DNA of 64,000 nt from the NCBI GenBank assembly GCA_905116865.2, contig CAJHNH020000557.1:1254184-1318183 (forward strand). The letters are read 5' to 3'. Origin of the DNA: Candidula unifasciata. Its lineage: Eukaryota > Mollusca > Gastropoda > Stylommatophora > Geomitridae. The position numbers were made by a program, and so were the translations under genes. A model generated the notes under the pieces. That model had not been told where the DNA came from, searched no databases, and saw nothing but the letters and a program-made list of their open reading frames with translations. This document shows positions 1 through 12,500 of this stretch, one piece after another. Within the stretch, counting starts at the first letter, position 1. Each line of letters opens with the position of its first letter.

Positions 1-470
1 GTCTTTGGTCACCTCTTATAACTCCATGTTCACCAGGTTCTGATCCCCGTGGCGAAGGTTGAGAAAAGGATCATACTTATGGTTTTTAAACATTGGTAGG
101 AAATTGGCACTGTGGAAGAGCCTGAGGCCTCTCCACACAATACTCCTCTAGTCTGCAGGCAGATGATGCATTTCAGCCAACCTCTACTGTGAAGGCGGCA
201 CATTTTAAAAATTTTGTATTGATTACTGCCAGGTAGGCTAGAGCATTACTTTTTGTTGCTCACTTCACAAGCCTAACTGGCAAGAAGACAGTTTAAAAAA
301 AATATTTTTAAAAATTAATAAATTTATGCATTCTAAAATGGTACACACAAAAAATGTTTTACAGTCTGAGAACATCAGATGTAAAACCAGTTTGAAAAAA
401 AGCCAAAATGTTTAAAATATGGAATAAGGCAGCAAATCAAAAATAATCAAAAGAAAACATTCAGTTTTAC

Positions 471-597
471 CATCTTCTTCAGCTTCTAAAAAGTCTTCTT
501 TATTCTCTCCTCTTGAAAAAGAAAACTTGGCTGTCTGAAGATAAGCAGTGTCTTCCTCCTCCTCGGTTTCTTCCTCTTGAAACTCTTCTGTGGCAGT
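471..597 (-). CDS. CFAP74: CFAP74 exon 13 (acidic linker, last exon in the window)
   Basis: Encodes TATEEFQEEETEEEEDTAYL, then QTAKFSFSRGENKEDFLEAE. Acceptor GACTATTTTTAG, donor GAAGATG|GTAAAAC, ending in phase 1, so coding continues to the left of the window. Positions 1-470 beyond it show no exon I can support. Confidence 0.7.
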
Positions 598-3500
598 CTA
601 AAAATAGTCAGAATGAAACTGAAAACATGCTGCTCTCTTGATTTCGACAATATGCATTGCAAAAAAACAAAACAAAAAGAAGACAGAAGTTTTTACTTCC
701 CTTTCTTATTTTGTCATTCAGTTCACCTCAACGAAGTGTTGGGAAACAACAGGAAAAAAGGGGGAAGTCAAGGGGGAATAGTGGTGACACACAAGAGTTG
801 TGTGCTCTTTCATCTACATTTTGTAAGCTGTTGTAAGGGTTCAGCTTCATTACACTGGTTACCTAACACAGACCAAGAATAGTTCCTTCAAGAGGTTCAA
901 CAGAAATAAGTATCTATGAAATAACAAGTGCTGCTAACTCTCCTTGCACCTGATGTACTTTTGCACCACATCCTATTTTATATGACATTAAAAAAAAAGA
1001 AAAAAAAAACATATGCATGCCATGAAGCAATTCGATATTTGGTAGGTAAATAGCCTTTAGGCTTTCGGGCATATAAGGCTAGACCTATATTTGATAGACC
1101 AACTGGTTGCTTGGTGACTGACATGGTCAGCATCGTTCTGGCCATCTTTACTTCCCAGGTCTGCACCTGGTTCCCACTCAAGGCCGGGTTGACCTGGGAG
1201 CCAAGGTTGTTTTTGAAACAAGTCTGGTACCACCAGGCCCCAGAGCCCATGACTTTCCAAGCACATGATATACATATATCTGCCAGACTCATGTCTGTAT
1301 AACCAATCAGCATTTGTTGAGTGATACTGGCAATATCACGCTCCCTAGGACAATTTTTGAGACCAGCTTTAGTCTGGGTTCACATGGGAGTCAGACCCAC
1401 TTTAGTCTGGGTTCACATGGGAGTCAGACCCGCTTTAGTCTGGGTTCACATGAGAGTCAGACCCACTTTAGACTGGGCTCATTTGGGAGACAATGTCAAG
1501 TTTAAAAATCTATCATGATGGTGGTTCTAAACTCTGACCATCTGGCTGGCAGGTAGGTGTACTAGTTACTGTGCCACCATGGATCCTTGTGGTGACCTAT
1601 AATTCATGAACTGCACCAAGATTCTCACTGTGTGGTCTCAGGAAGAAGGCTGGAACACTTATTGAGATGTCTCTTAAGTAGAGTACAGGACATTTCTCTG
1701 CAACCATTGGGGTTTTGGGTCGAAAGTGCTAGACCTATGTTTTATAGACTAATCGGCACTCCGTGGGTGATGTGATGAGTATTAAGCCAGTAAACTTTAC
1801 CTCCCAGGACTTTACAAGATGCCCATTTAAGGCTGGGTTGACCTACGAGCTAAGATAATTTATTCTGAAAAAATCCGCTTTGATGCAGATTTGTACCCAC
1901 GACCTTAGGGTCGGCAGGTGAACATCTAGTTGATACGTCAAAGTGTATGTTAGTCTGATACAGGGTGTATTTTTAGTGACCATATTGTTTGAAAATATTG
2001 TCGTTCCTATTTTGTAATCACAGTCTGTGGAGTTAATGCAACATATGCTTCTATAGTACATCTTATTTTTGGTAATTGTTTTCCATATTACAGCTCTATT
2101 CACAATCGATTCCTCAGGCTAAAGTGCTAACAGTATAAGGATGAGGCACTTGAGTATCAAAAATTACATCATTAATTGTTGAACAACCACATTTAAATAT
2201 CTGCCATCACAAATAACCGATTTAAACAAATCTACAGTCATCAAACATTCACTCTATATAACAACTGCTTGTACAGAGCTTATGGGCAGATGTTTTTTCC
2301 TAGTAACAATTATTTTTGGCATTGAACATGCAGAGATACATGCTCATTTAAAGTAAACAACTACTCTGGGTAGAAAACTTATAGAGATATCTATATGTAA
2401 TAAAAACTAACTTTATCCTAATCCACAATCGTAGAACCAATCGAAAAGTTGAAAACTCTCAACTAGAAAATTCAGAAACAAATAATCGAAGAAGAAAAAA
2501 ACCCAAAAACAATTCAGTTTGTTTGAAACTCCAACACAGAAGAATGGAAACATGACCTCCTCCTCTGAGGGGAAAGTGTCATCATCATCATCATCAACTT
2601 GTACGAAAGCTTTTACTGCTGACACCGCCGTGACCAGAGGTTCCTCTTCGGTGTCTGCTTTGTTTTTGCTCTTGTTTGCTGCAGCTATGGTCTTGATATG
2701 TTCAGTTGTTGCTGGAATCTCCAGAGAGGTACCAAACTGCTGTTTCTGCAAATTTCATTGACAATAAACTCATTTCTGGAGCTACAAACATTTCTGATTA
2801 TTACATATTATCAAAATTGATCTCCAGACATGGCAGAGATAGACAGCTTTACAGAACTAAGGGTACAGAACAAACAATATGTCACATGAAAATATATGGT
2901 ATTAAAATTGCACAGCAAAATATCGACAATTCAGATTAAATATTCCCAAAGATACATAACACAATCTGATTATTATAATTTTAAGAAAAGTGTGCTTAAA
3001 AATATTACTCTTAAAACTCATAATTGGCTACAATCAACATATAATCTATGCAATATTAAACAGCCCAAAGTATTAGCAGACTTATCCAATATAAGAACAG
3101 AACTCTCAATATCCTAAATATACCGTTTAACATATAGAGTGGCTTGCATCACTTGACAAGACTCAGATCAGGAGCAACCATGGGTTTTCTGTCCAGGACA
3201 TTCAGGTGTGCAAGATAAAGAGCATGTTGATAGACTGGCTACTACTGCTCCTCTGGGTGGTGAGCTACTTTATGATAAAACAGATGTGGTGAAGGCCTTC
3301 TGGGATCAAATGAGCAGTGCAATAGAACAGGCAGAGAATCCATTCACTGACAGAAATTGGGGGAGGGGGGAAGGTTCTGGAAGATATTCAATACTAAAAG
3401 GGAAACATAGACATTTAATCTGGTTGTAGCTGGTACTATTAGCATTTCAACTCTTCATTGGCAACTGAAGAATGGGACGGAGACGGAGCACCTGTGGGAA

Positions 3501-6500
3501 TGTCCAGAGTGCAGTGATGTTAAGGCTTGATTCATTAATTCAACTGTTGAATAGGGAGGGCATCTGGGATCTGCCCTGTTGGTCTTCAATCTGGGTGAGA
3601 TGTTTTTACCTCAGGATGGCAAACCTTCATGTATCAGTTTGCATGGGACACAGTGATCGATTGAAGATGAAGTCTGATGCTGAAGGAGCTAAACAAAACC
3701 ATTGTCACTTTAACTGCAAGATCATGTCTTAAAATGAAAACAAAACATCCAGTTTACAGACAAGCAACTTGTAAAACCAACAAACATTATAAAAATCAAC
3801 TGACAATAGCTACAACATGCTCAATATATACAATTCACATATAAAATATACTCTCACATTTCATATCAAAAAAGTCAAATGAAATCAGCCAACAGCATTT
3901 GGAAACAAGACTTATAACAAAATAAACTTAAAATTTATAATCTTACTAGATTTAACTGCCAGGCTTTGCCCAGGATAGTGAAAGAAAGTCCTATTCTCCC
4001 ATCCTCCACCTCATCTTGGTCTTCACCGCTGCCCATTATGTAGGCCTAGTGGAATTAGGGGTCTAACTAAAACCCTATATTCATTATCCCGTCTTTTACT
4101 TTATCTTTGTCTCCACCGCTGCTGTATCTTTAGTTATTGCCTCTGAGTGAACCAGAGGCATTCCCTGTAATACTAACACCAGTATTTAACAATTTGGGAG
4201 ACAGACAAATGTACTGTCTCACACACACATAAATGTATGGTTTCAAGGAAGATATCAGTGAGATATAGTTAGTTGCGTGTCCTTTACAGGACGTTGCAGA
4301 GCCAACCCAGCAGCCCCTGGCTGTTGTGTGGTTTCTCTAGGCAAATTTATATCCAGTAGTTTGCCGTTCCTTTCTGGATGGTCGGCCCCCTGATACCACT
4401 GTCAAAACCAACGCAAAGTGCATGGCCCGCAGCTGGGATCAAACCTGGCACCCCAGAATTACGAAGCATTTGCATCGACTTAGCCATAGAGCCGACCACA
4501 GTGAGATATTATTTTTTTAAATTACATTTTTTGGGAAGTAATAGGAAAAAAAATTTCAAGAGATATAACTCCAGTAAAAGTTTACTTTTTTTTTTTTGTA
4601 GAAATAAATAAAGAAATGCATAATAACCTAGGCCATCAATATAACTATTAAATTAAACAATGTAGACATTACAGCAAATACAGCAAATGAAAATTTAACC
4701 CATGTATTGGTCACCATCTGGGAGGATTTAACACTTCATTTATAATAAACACATAAAATACAGAAAGGGTTTGTGAATTATAGTAAAAATTATGTTTTTA
4801 ACATTAACCCCAGCATTTTTCGGCTGTTGTGGTTTTTCTAGGCAAGTTTTTGTCCAGTAGTTTGCCATAGCTTTCTGGACAGTCGGCTTCTCCATATCAC
4901 TGTCGAAACCCTCCCAAGGCGTAAGCCCTGCAGCTAGGATCAAACCCAGCATTCCGGCATTACGAAGCGCATCTGCAACCCCCAAGCCACAGATGCCGAC
5001 AATTAACATACACTTTAATGTAAAATAACAGTAAAACTTAAAGTAATTAACATATGCTTTAAGTAAAATGTAACACCCATCTATATTAAACAAACATAAT
5101 TTGCTGTGTGAGCTCCGGGGCCACAAACATCGATCTGCTGCCCCCTTAACAAGCATGTCATAACAGGCGATCAATGAGGGATATTCCCTTCAATGTCTAA
5201 GTGCACCTGTCTGAGTGGCCAGGAACCATCAATCTGCCCCTCTTCCCCCCGACCCCCCCCCCCTTTTCCACAGACACACAAAAAAACATTACATCAGATC
5301 ATAAACTTGATGTCAGTGCAACACTTAATTTCTGGATCAAGGTCAAAGTTCAAAAGTTGACGAACAACCAGAACATTCCATCAGAGATCAAGAACATAAA
5401 GAAGAGGAGCGGCTGGCCGAATAAATAAAAACACATTGGCCTCATGTGTTAGAGATCTGGGTTAGAATCCTCACTAAGGTAGTGGTTTTTGTTGTTGTCA
5501 GGGGCACAAATAGCATCTGATTTGATTCAAGAATCCACATCACAGCACTCGGGGCATTCCCATAAGTGCTCTGTCCCCATCTTCAGCAGCCAGTGAAGAG
5601 TTCCGATACTAATGGTGCCAGTAGCATTCTGATTAAATGTCCATCTTGCCTTTCCTCTGAGCCTTGAGCTTCTGCCAGAACCTCTCGTCACCCCCAACCG
5701 CATCAATCTCATCAGACTGTGGTGATCCATCTGCTCCTCCAAACTTTACACGCTCTCCCACAAGGCACTAACCACGTCTGCCTTATCATGCATCAGTATT
5801 CCACCAAGTTGTGCAGAGCCAGCCAGTCTGTCCACCTGTTCATTTCCCAACACACCGGCGTGCCCGGGTGAAAAAATCCATACACTACTCCTCACTCGTG
5901 TCCTCCGCAGCGAGGCCTAATGTTCTCAAGGATGCAAACCTGTCTGATTGTGTCTTCTGCCTTAGCCATCCATGACCTCCCTCTAATCAGCCGCTGACCC
6001 TTAACTGCACCCAGAATTTATAGCTAAGTTCTTATGGGAGCTCTTATAGCATCTAAGTCTGGCAATTACCACGGACAGTATTCCATGTCTGAGTCTGGCA
6101 ATTATCACAGACAGTATTTTATGTCTGCATTAACTGCATATAAATCCTTAGCAAGACTGAAATGTAGCTTGAAGCACTGTTGTTCAGGGACACTGGCCAT
6201 ATCTCTCAATAAGTGCCGATTATGTAGAAATAAGGGGCTACCACCACAAAAATAATATGTTACATGACGTAAGAAAGGGTCCTTTACTTGCCAACAGATG
6301 CTTATTGTAGCACACGGACATGGGAACAAAGATCACTTTGCTTCCTGAACCCCTTTGCCCCAGAAAACTTCCAGTAGGTTCCAGGTCTCAGAGAGTGTGG
6401 CTAACTGGCATTTCTACAGTGAAATGTTCACACCACGCCCATTTAATGCCAGTGGTTGTTTTAGTCAATAATTTCAACGAGCAATCAAATCAGGCATTAA

Positions 6501-9500
6501 TATAAACCATTAAAAAAATAAAAACCTCAAAAATTAAACAAGATACAAAAAGATTCTAACATGAATTTAGACTTAGAACTAACCGGCAAATCATCAAGCA
6601 CCTTACCATTTCAAGTGATAATTTATTTAGTATCCTTCGATAATTCTCACTAGCAAAAAACGAGTCGGATGATGCTATATCATCTTCCTACACAACATAA
6701 ATAACATCAGATGGAAGATGCATTACTGAAATATGAAACAGAATATGACAGGCAAAAACTGCATTTTATAAAATGAAGAATATCTTATGCAATATATCCT
6801 TGTCACTGAGAGTTTAAAAAAAAGAATACATCCAGTTTTAACATATGGCTGTGAGTCCTGGACAATCGGTAGGCAGGCCAAACAATTTCTTGAGGCCTCA
6901 GAGATGTGGTTTTACAAAAGAAATGCTTAGAATACCTTGGACAGCCAAAAAGAGCAACCAAGAGGTTTTGAAAGAGGCAGAAGCCTGAAGACAACTTATC
7001 ATAGACATCAGAAGGAGACAGTCATCATTTTTCAGCCCCGTTATGAGAAGAAGGAAAATGAAACATGTTGTGACCACGGAAAGATCTGTGGAAGGAGGGA
7101 TAGAGGAAGACAACAAGAGAAGATTTTTGACAGTCTTGTTGCATGGCATGGAGATGTGTCAGCAAATAAACAGATACATGCAGCAGGAGATCGCAGATTG
7201 TGAAGAGGCATGATCGCTCACGCCAGTCGGCAAGGCACATGATGATGATGACGATGATACAACCCAGAAAAAAATAAGTCGGCTGATGCTATATCATCTT
7301 CCTAAACAACACAGCAAGAACTAAAACTTTTTCTTTCTGGTAAATTGAGGTGAAATATTTGGTTGTGAGAGACCAGTCAAGTGAACAACCAGCTCGCAAC
7401 ATATTTGAGGATGATACTGCTTGTTGAAACAGCCACAATAATAAGAGTTACTTCTCCTGCCTTCTAAGAGTCAGCTATTTGGACATCACACATGCATGAA
7501 GGCTGTCTTCGAGTGATTGCAACATGATATACAGACGCCTTCTACTGGTGGAAAAAACCCATAGGGCAAGCTTCAGAGCAAAAGAGATAGAGGACATTTT
7601 AAAAATATGATTTCACATGAGCTTGTAAAGATATAGGCATGGTGTAGTGGTTAGACACTAGCCTGCAGATCCAACGGTCTCGGATTCAGGTCTTTATAGA
7701 ACCAGACGTTTTTCAAAAATGACCTCGACTCCCAGGTCGACTCAGCCTTATATGGGTAAAAGAAAACATTCCTGGGAAGTAAAGGTGGCCAGCATGAAGC
7801 TGAGCTTATGACCCAGTGAGTGCCGATTGGTGTATACAAATATAGGTCTAGCCCTATTTGCCCAATAGCCTCAATGTGTGGAAAAGATCCTTTACTTTGC
7901 TTTACTTTGCTTTACTTTGCAAAGACACTGGGGCACTGACTTACGCTGAGCAGACAAAAGTTTATGAGAACAGAAGACAGTAGAGGGACATGAGCAGGAG
8001 ACTGCATCGCCAAGCTTCAAACAAACGGACATAATTAATGAGCAGACAAAAGTTTATGAGAACAGAAGACAGTAGAGGGACATGAGCAGGAGACTGCATC
8101 GCCAAGCTTCAAACAAAAGGACATAATTAATGAGCAGACAAAAGTTTATGAGAACAGAAGACAGTAGAGGGACATGAGCAGGAGACTGCATCGCCAAGCT
8201 TCAAACAAACGGACATAATTAATGAGCAGACAAAAGTTTATGAGAACAGAAGACAGTAGAGGGACATGAGCAGGAGACTGCATCGCCAAGCTTCAAACAA
8301 AAGGACATAATTAATGAGCAGACAAAAGTTTATGAGAACAGAAGATAGCAGTGGGACATGAGCTGTAGACTGCATCGTCAAGCTTCAAACAAACGGACAT
8401 AATTAATGAGCAGACAAAAGTTTATGAGAACAGAAGACAGTAGAGGGACATGAGCAGGAGACTGCATCGCCAAGCTTCAAACAAACGGACATAATTAATG
8501 AGCAGACAAAAGTTTATGAGAACAGAAGACAGTAGAGGGACATGAGCAGGAGACTGCATCGCCAAGCTTCAAACAAACGGACATAATTAATGAGCAGACA
8601 AAAGTTTATGAGAACAGAAGACAGTAGAGGGACATGAGCAGGAGACTGCATCGCCAAGCTTCAAACAAAAGGACATAATTAATGAGCAGACAAAAGTTTA
8701 TGAGAACAGAAGACAGTAGAGGGACATAAGCTGTAGACTGCATCGCCAAGCTTTAAACAAACGGACATAATTAATGAGCAGACAAAAGTTTATGAGAACA
8801 GAAGACAGTAGAGGGACATAAGCTGTAGACTGCATCGCCAAGCTTTAAACAAACGGACATAATTAATGAGCAGACAAAAGTTTATGAGAACAGAAGACAG
8901 TAGAGGGACATAAGCTGTAGACTGCATCGCCAAGCTTTAAACAAACGGACATAATTAATGAGCAGACAAAAGTTTATGAGAACAGAAGACAGTAGAGGGA
9001 CATAAGCTGTAGACTGCATCGCCAAGCTTTAAACAAACGGACATAATTAATGAGCAGACAAAAGTTTATGAGAACAGAAGACAGTAGAGGGACATAAGCT
9101 GTAGACTGCATCGCCAAGCTTTAAACAAACGGACATAATTAATGAGCAGACATAAGTTTATGAGAACAGAAGACAGTAAAGGGGACATGAGCTGTAGACT
9201 GCATCGCCAAGCTTCAAACAAACGGACATAATTAATGAGCAGACAAAAGTTTATGAGAACAGAAGACAGTAAAGGGACATAAGCTGTAGACTGCATCGCC
9301 AAGCTTTAAACAAACGGACATAATTAATGAGCAGACAAAAGTTTATGAGAACAGAAGACAGTAGAGGGACATAAGCTGTAGACTGCATCGCCAAGCTTTA
9401 AACAAACGGACATAATTAATGAGCAGACAAAAGTTTATGAGAACAGAAGACAGTAGAGGGACATAAGCTGTAGACTGCATCGCCAAGCTTTAAACAAACG

Positions 9501-12500
9501 GACATAATTAATGAGCAGACAAAAGTTTATGAGAACAGAAGACAGTAGAGGGACATAAGCTGTAGACTGCATCGTCAAGCTTTAAACAAACGGACATAAT
9601 TAATGAGCAGACTCTTAAGGCAGCTTTACCGTACATGACCAGAAGAATAAATGATCGTACATGACCAGAAGAATAAATGATCGTACATGACAAGAAGAAT
9701 AAATGATCGTACATGACAAGAAGAATAAATGATCGTACATGACCAGAAGAATAAATGATCGTACATGACCAGAAGAATAAATGATCGTACATGACCAGAA
9801 GAATAAATGATCGTACATGACCAGAAGAATAAATGATCGTACATGACAAGAAGAATAAATGATCGTACATGACCAGAAGAATAAATGATCGTACATGACA
9901 AGAAGAATAAATGATCGTACATGACCAGAAGAATAAATGATCGTACATGACAAGAAGAATAAATGATCGTACATGACCAGAAGAATAAATGATCGTACAT
10001 GACAAGAAGAATAAATGATCGTACATGACAAGAAGAATAAATGATCGTACATGACAAGAAGAATAAATGATCGTACATGACAAGAAGAATAAATGATCGT
10101 ACATGACAAGAAGAATAAATGATCGTACATGACAAGAAGAATAAATGATCGTACATGACAAGAAGAATAAATGATCGTACATGACAAGAAGAATAAATGA
10201 TCGTACATGACAAGAAGAATAAATGATGCAATCACATCATTTTATGTTTCATGATATAATGTGACAAATGTACAGAAACAATAACAGAAAATAAAATTGA
10301 ATAATGTTATGATTTTTTTCAGACCATTTGTTTGTTGCATCATTGTTGTTACTTTACCTGAATCTCCTTGCGTTTTTCATCATCAATTTTGTCCACGTCT
10401 GCTGGTTCACAGACATCAATTGCAAGGCATTCCAGCAGTGCCATTGGTAGTTTCTTCTTTGCAGGACCAACTCGCTGCAAAAAAAAAAGTGAAAATTTCA
10501 TTAATAGATTCTCCCTCTTGAACTTTGTCATCTCCTCTGTGTTTATTTTAGTTTCTCTGCTCATTAGCTGGTGATAAAACACTTAATTAGTTTAATTTAG
10601 ACATTAATTAACTTATGATAATCCTTACATGGAATTTATCTTCACAATTCATCTGAATTTCTGTTATAATAGGTGATGAATTTCCCTACATTCTGTTCTT
10701 CTCCCCCTTCTCCTCCTTCAGTCTTGCAACTCCCAATAAAACACCGGTCCTCAGCCGACTCACGTCGAGCCCTTTGTAGATATGTTTTAGATTGGCTGGA
10801 CTCACATATGAAGTTGGCTATGAGACAAAGTAACCAGTCATATGGGCTGGATTCACTTATGAAGTTGGCTATGAGACAAAGTAACCAGTCATATGGGCTG
10901 GATTCACTTATGAAGTTGGCTATGAGACAAAGTAACCAGTCATATGGGCTGGATTCACTTATGAAGTTGGCTATGAGACAAAGTAACCAGTCATATGCCA
11001 ACCTTCCATAGTTGCCTAACCAGTCATAAGCCAACCTTCCATAGTTGCCTAACCGGTCATATGCCAACCTTCCTTAGTTGCCTTTATAAACACTGACATT
11101 CAGTTACAGTAACTCTCCTCTTGAGTCCTGGCAACAAGGGTGATGTCCCCTTATACACATGAATATCTGAGGGAAACTTTTGACAGAATCTTTATTATCA
11201 TCATGTGCCCTGACTGGCAGCATAGGGCTCATGTCTCTCCACGGATATCGGTCCTTGATATCCTGAAACAATTTCACTGATGATATTCCACCATGTCATA
11301 GCTTCAGACCATCAGGCATCATTATCTTGGTTTACCTCTGCCTCTTCTACTGTTGATCTGACCAGTAATCATGATGTTCTCCAATGACTCTGTTATAAAA
11401 GAATGTTTAGATGAAACCAATATAAGCGTGTAGGGAGACACTGATACAGAAATAACATGATAGCCACTGTAATTGAATGAAGTCTGAAAACACACTGATT
11501 TGTCCAGCAAACCTACAGTGGTTTTTTTAGTGCTCCTAGAATAGGAAGAGATCTCACTAACCGACTACAATTAAAAGGGCAGTTTTTTTTTTTACATACT
11601 ATGTTAGGTGTAACAAGGAAAGATCGACTAGGAACAAGGATATCAGGAGGAGAGTCGGCACAGAACCAATACCCAACTTTATCTGTAGATAAAGACTGGC
11701 ATCAGACAGAGCACCACAGATAGCAATATTATACATTTACAGTCGGAACTTGGCCAGAAGTCAACCACACAGAAGAAGAACCACAGAAATATCAGAGACA
11801 TTGAAAAGAACTATATATGAAGCAATCAGAAGGGTTTATTCCACAGATCTCTTCCTTCCCTGACAGAGTAAGGTATTCCATAAAGGGAAAGAAGAAGATG
11901 CTGCGGACAACACATATTACCAGAGTCTTCTCCCTTTCAGGATCATCAAACAAATATGGCTGCTGCTGTATTTTTCTCTTTATGTTCTCTTCTTCCCTGA
12001 GAATCTTCTCCAAAACCATGGCCTTCTTCAACTTCTGCTCAGCTTCAAACTGCCTGAAATGTTCACATTCAAAAAGACATGTATCATATTTATTAACCTT
12101 GAATGAAAATAGGAAGGCTTCAGAAGCCTGCAAGAAAACATTCTGGACTGTACTACTGCATTACAGAAATTTATCAGCACAGGTGTTGCTGATTTCAACT
12201 AAACTGCACACACCCTTATTCTCACCAACGCTTAGCAATTATTGATGAGTACTTTCTCTGTACACAAAAAGCAGCAGCTGGGAGACTTTTCCAGGCCATC
12301 AACTGATGGTGGCTCAGTGAAAGAGAAATTGGCAAGAGGTCATAAATGGCCATATATCCGCTCTACCTATGTGCCAGTCCTGACCTAAAGATGTGAGTCT
12401 TGGAATTACAACAGTTCACAGAAGCCAGTTTTAGGTATCAGAAATAAGACATCTGATAAGGGTGGCCAAAGTGAGAAGAAGGGATATGTTCGCAACCATG

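Noticed and set aside
9508..10235. Three ~200-codon minus-strand frames (LFFLSCTIIYSSCHV-type)
   Set aside because: 26-bp array artefact inside CFAP74 intron 10.
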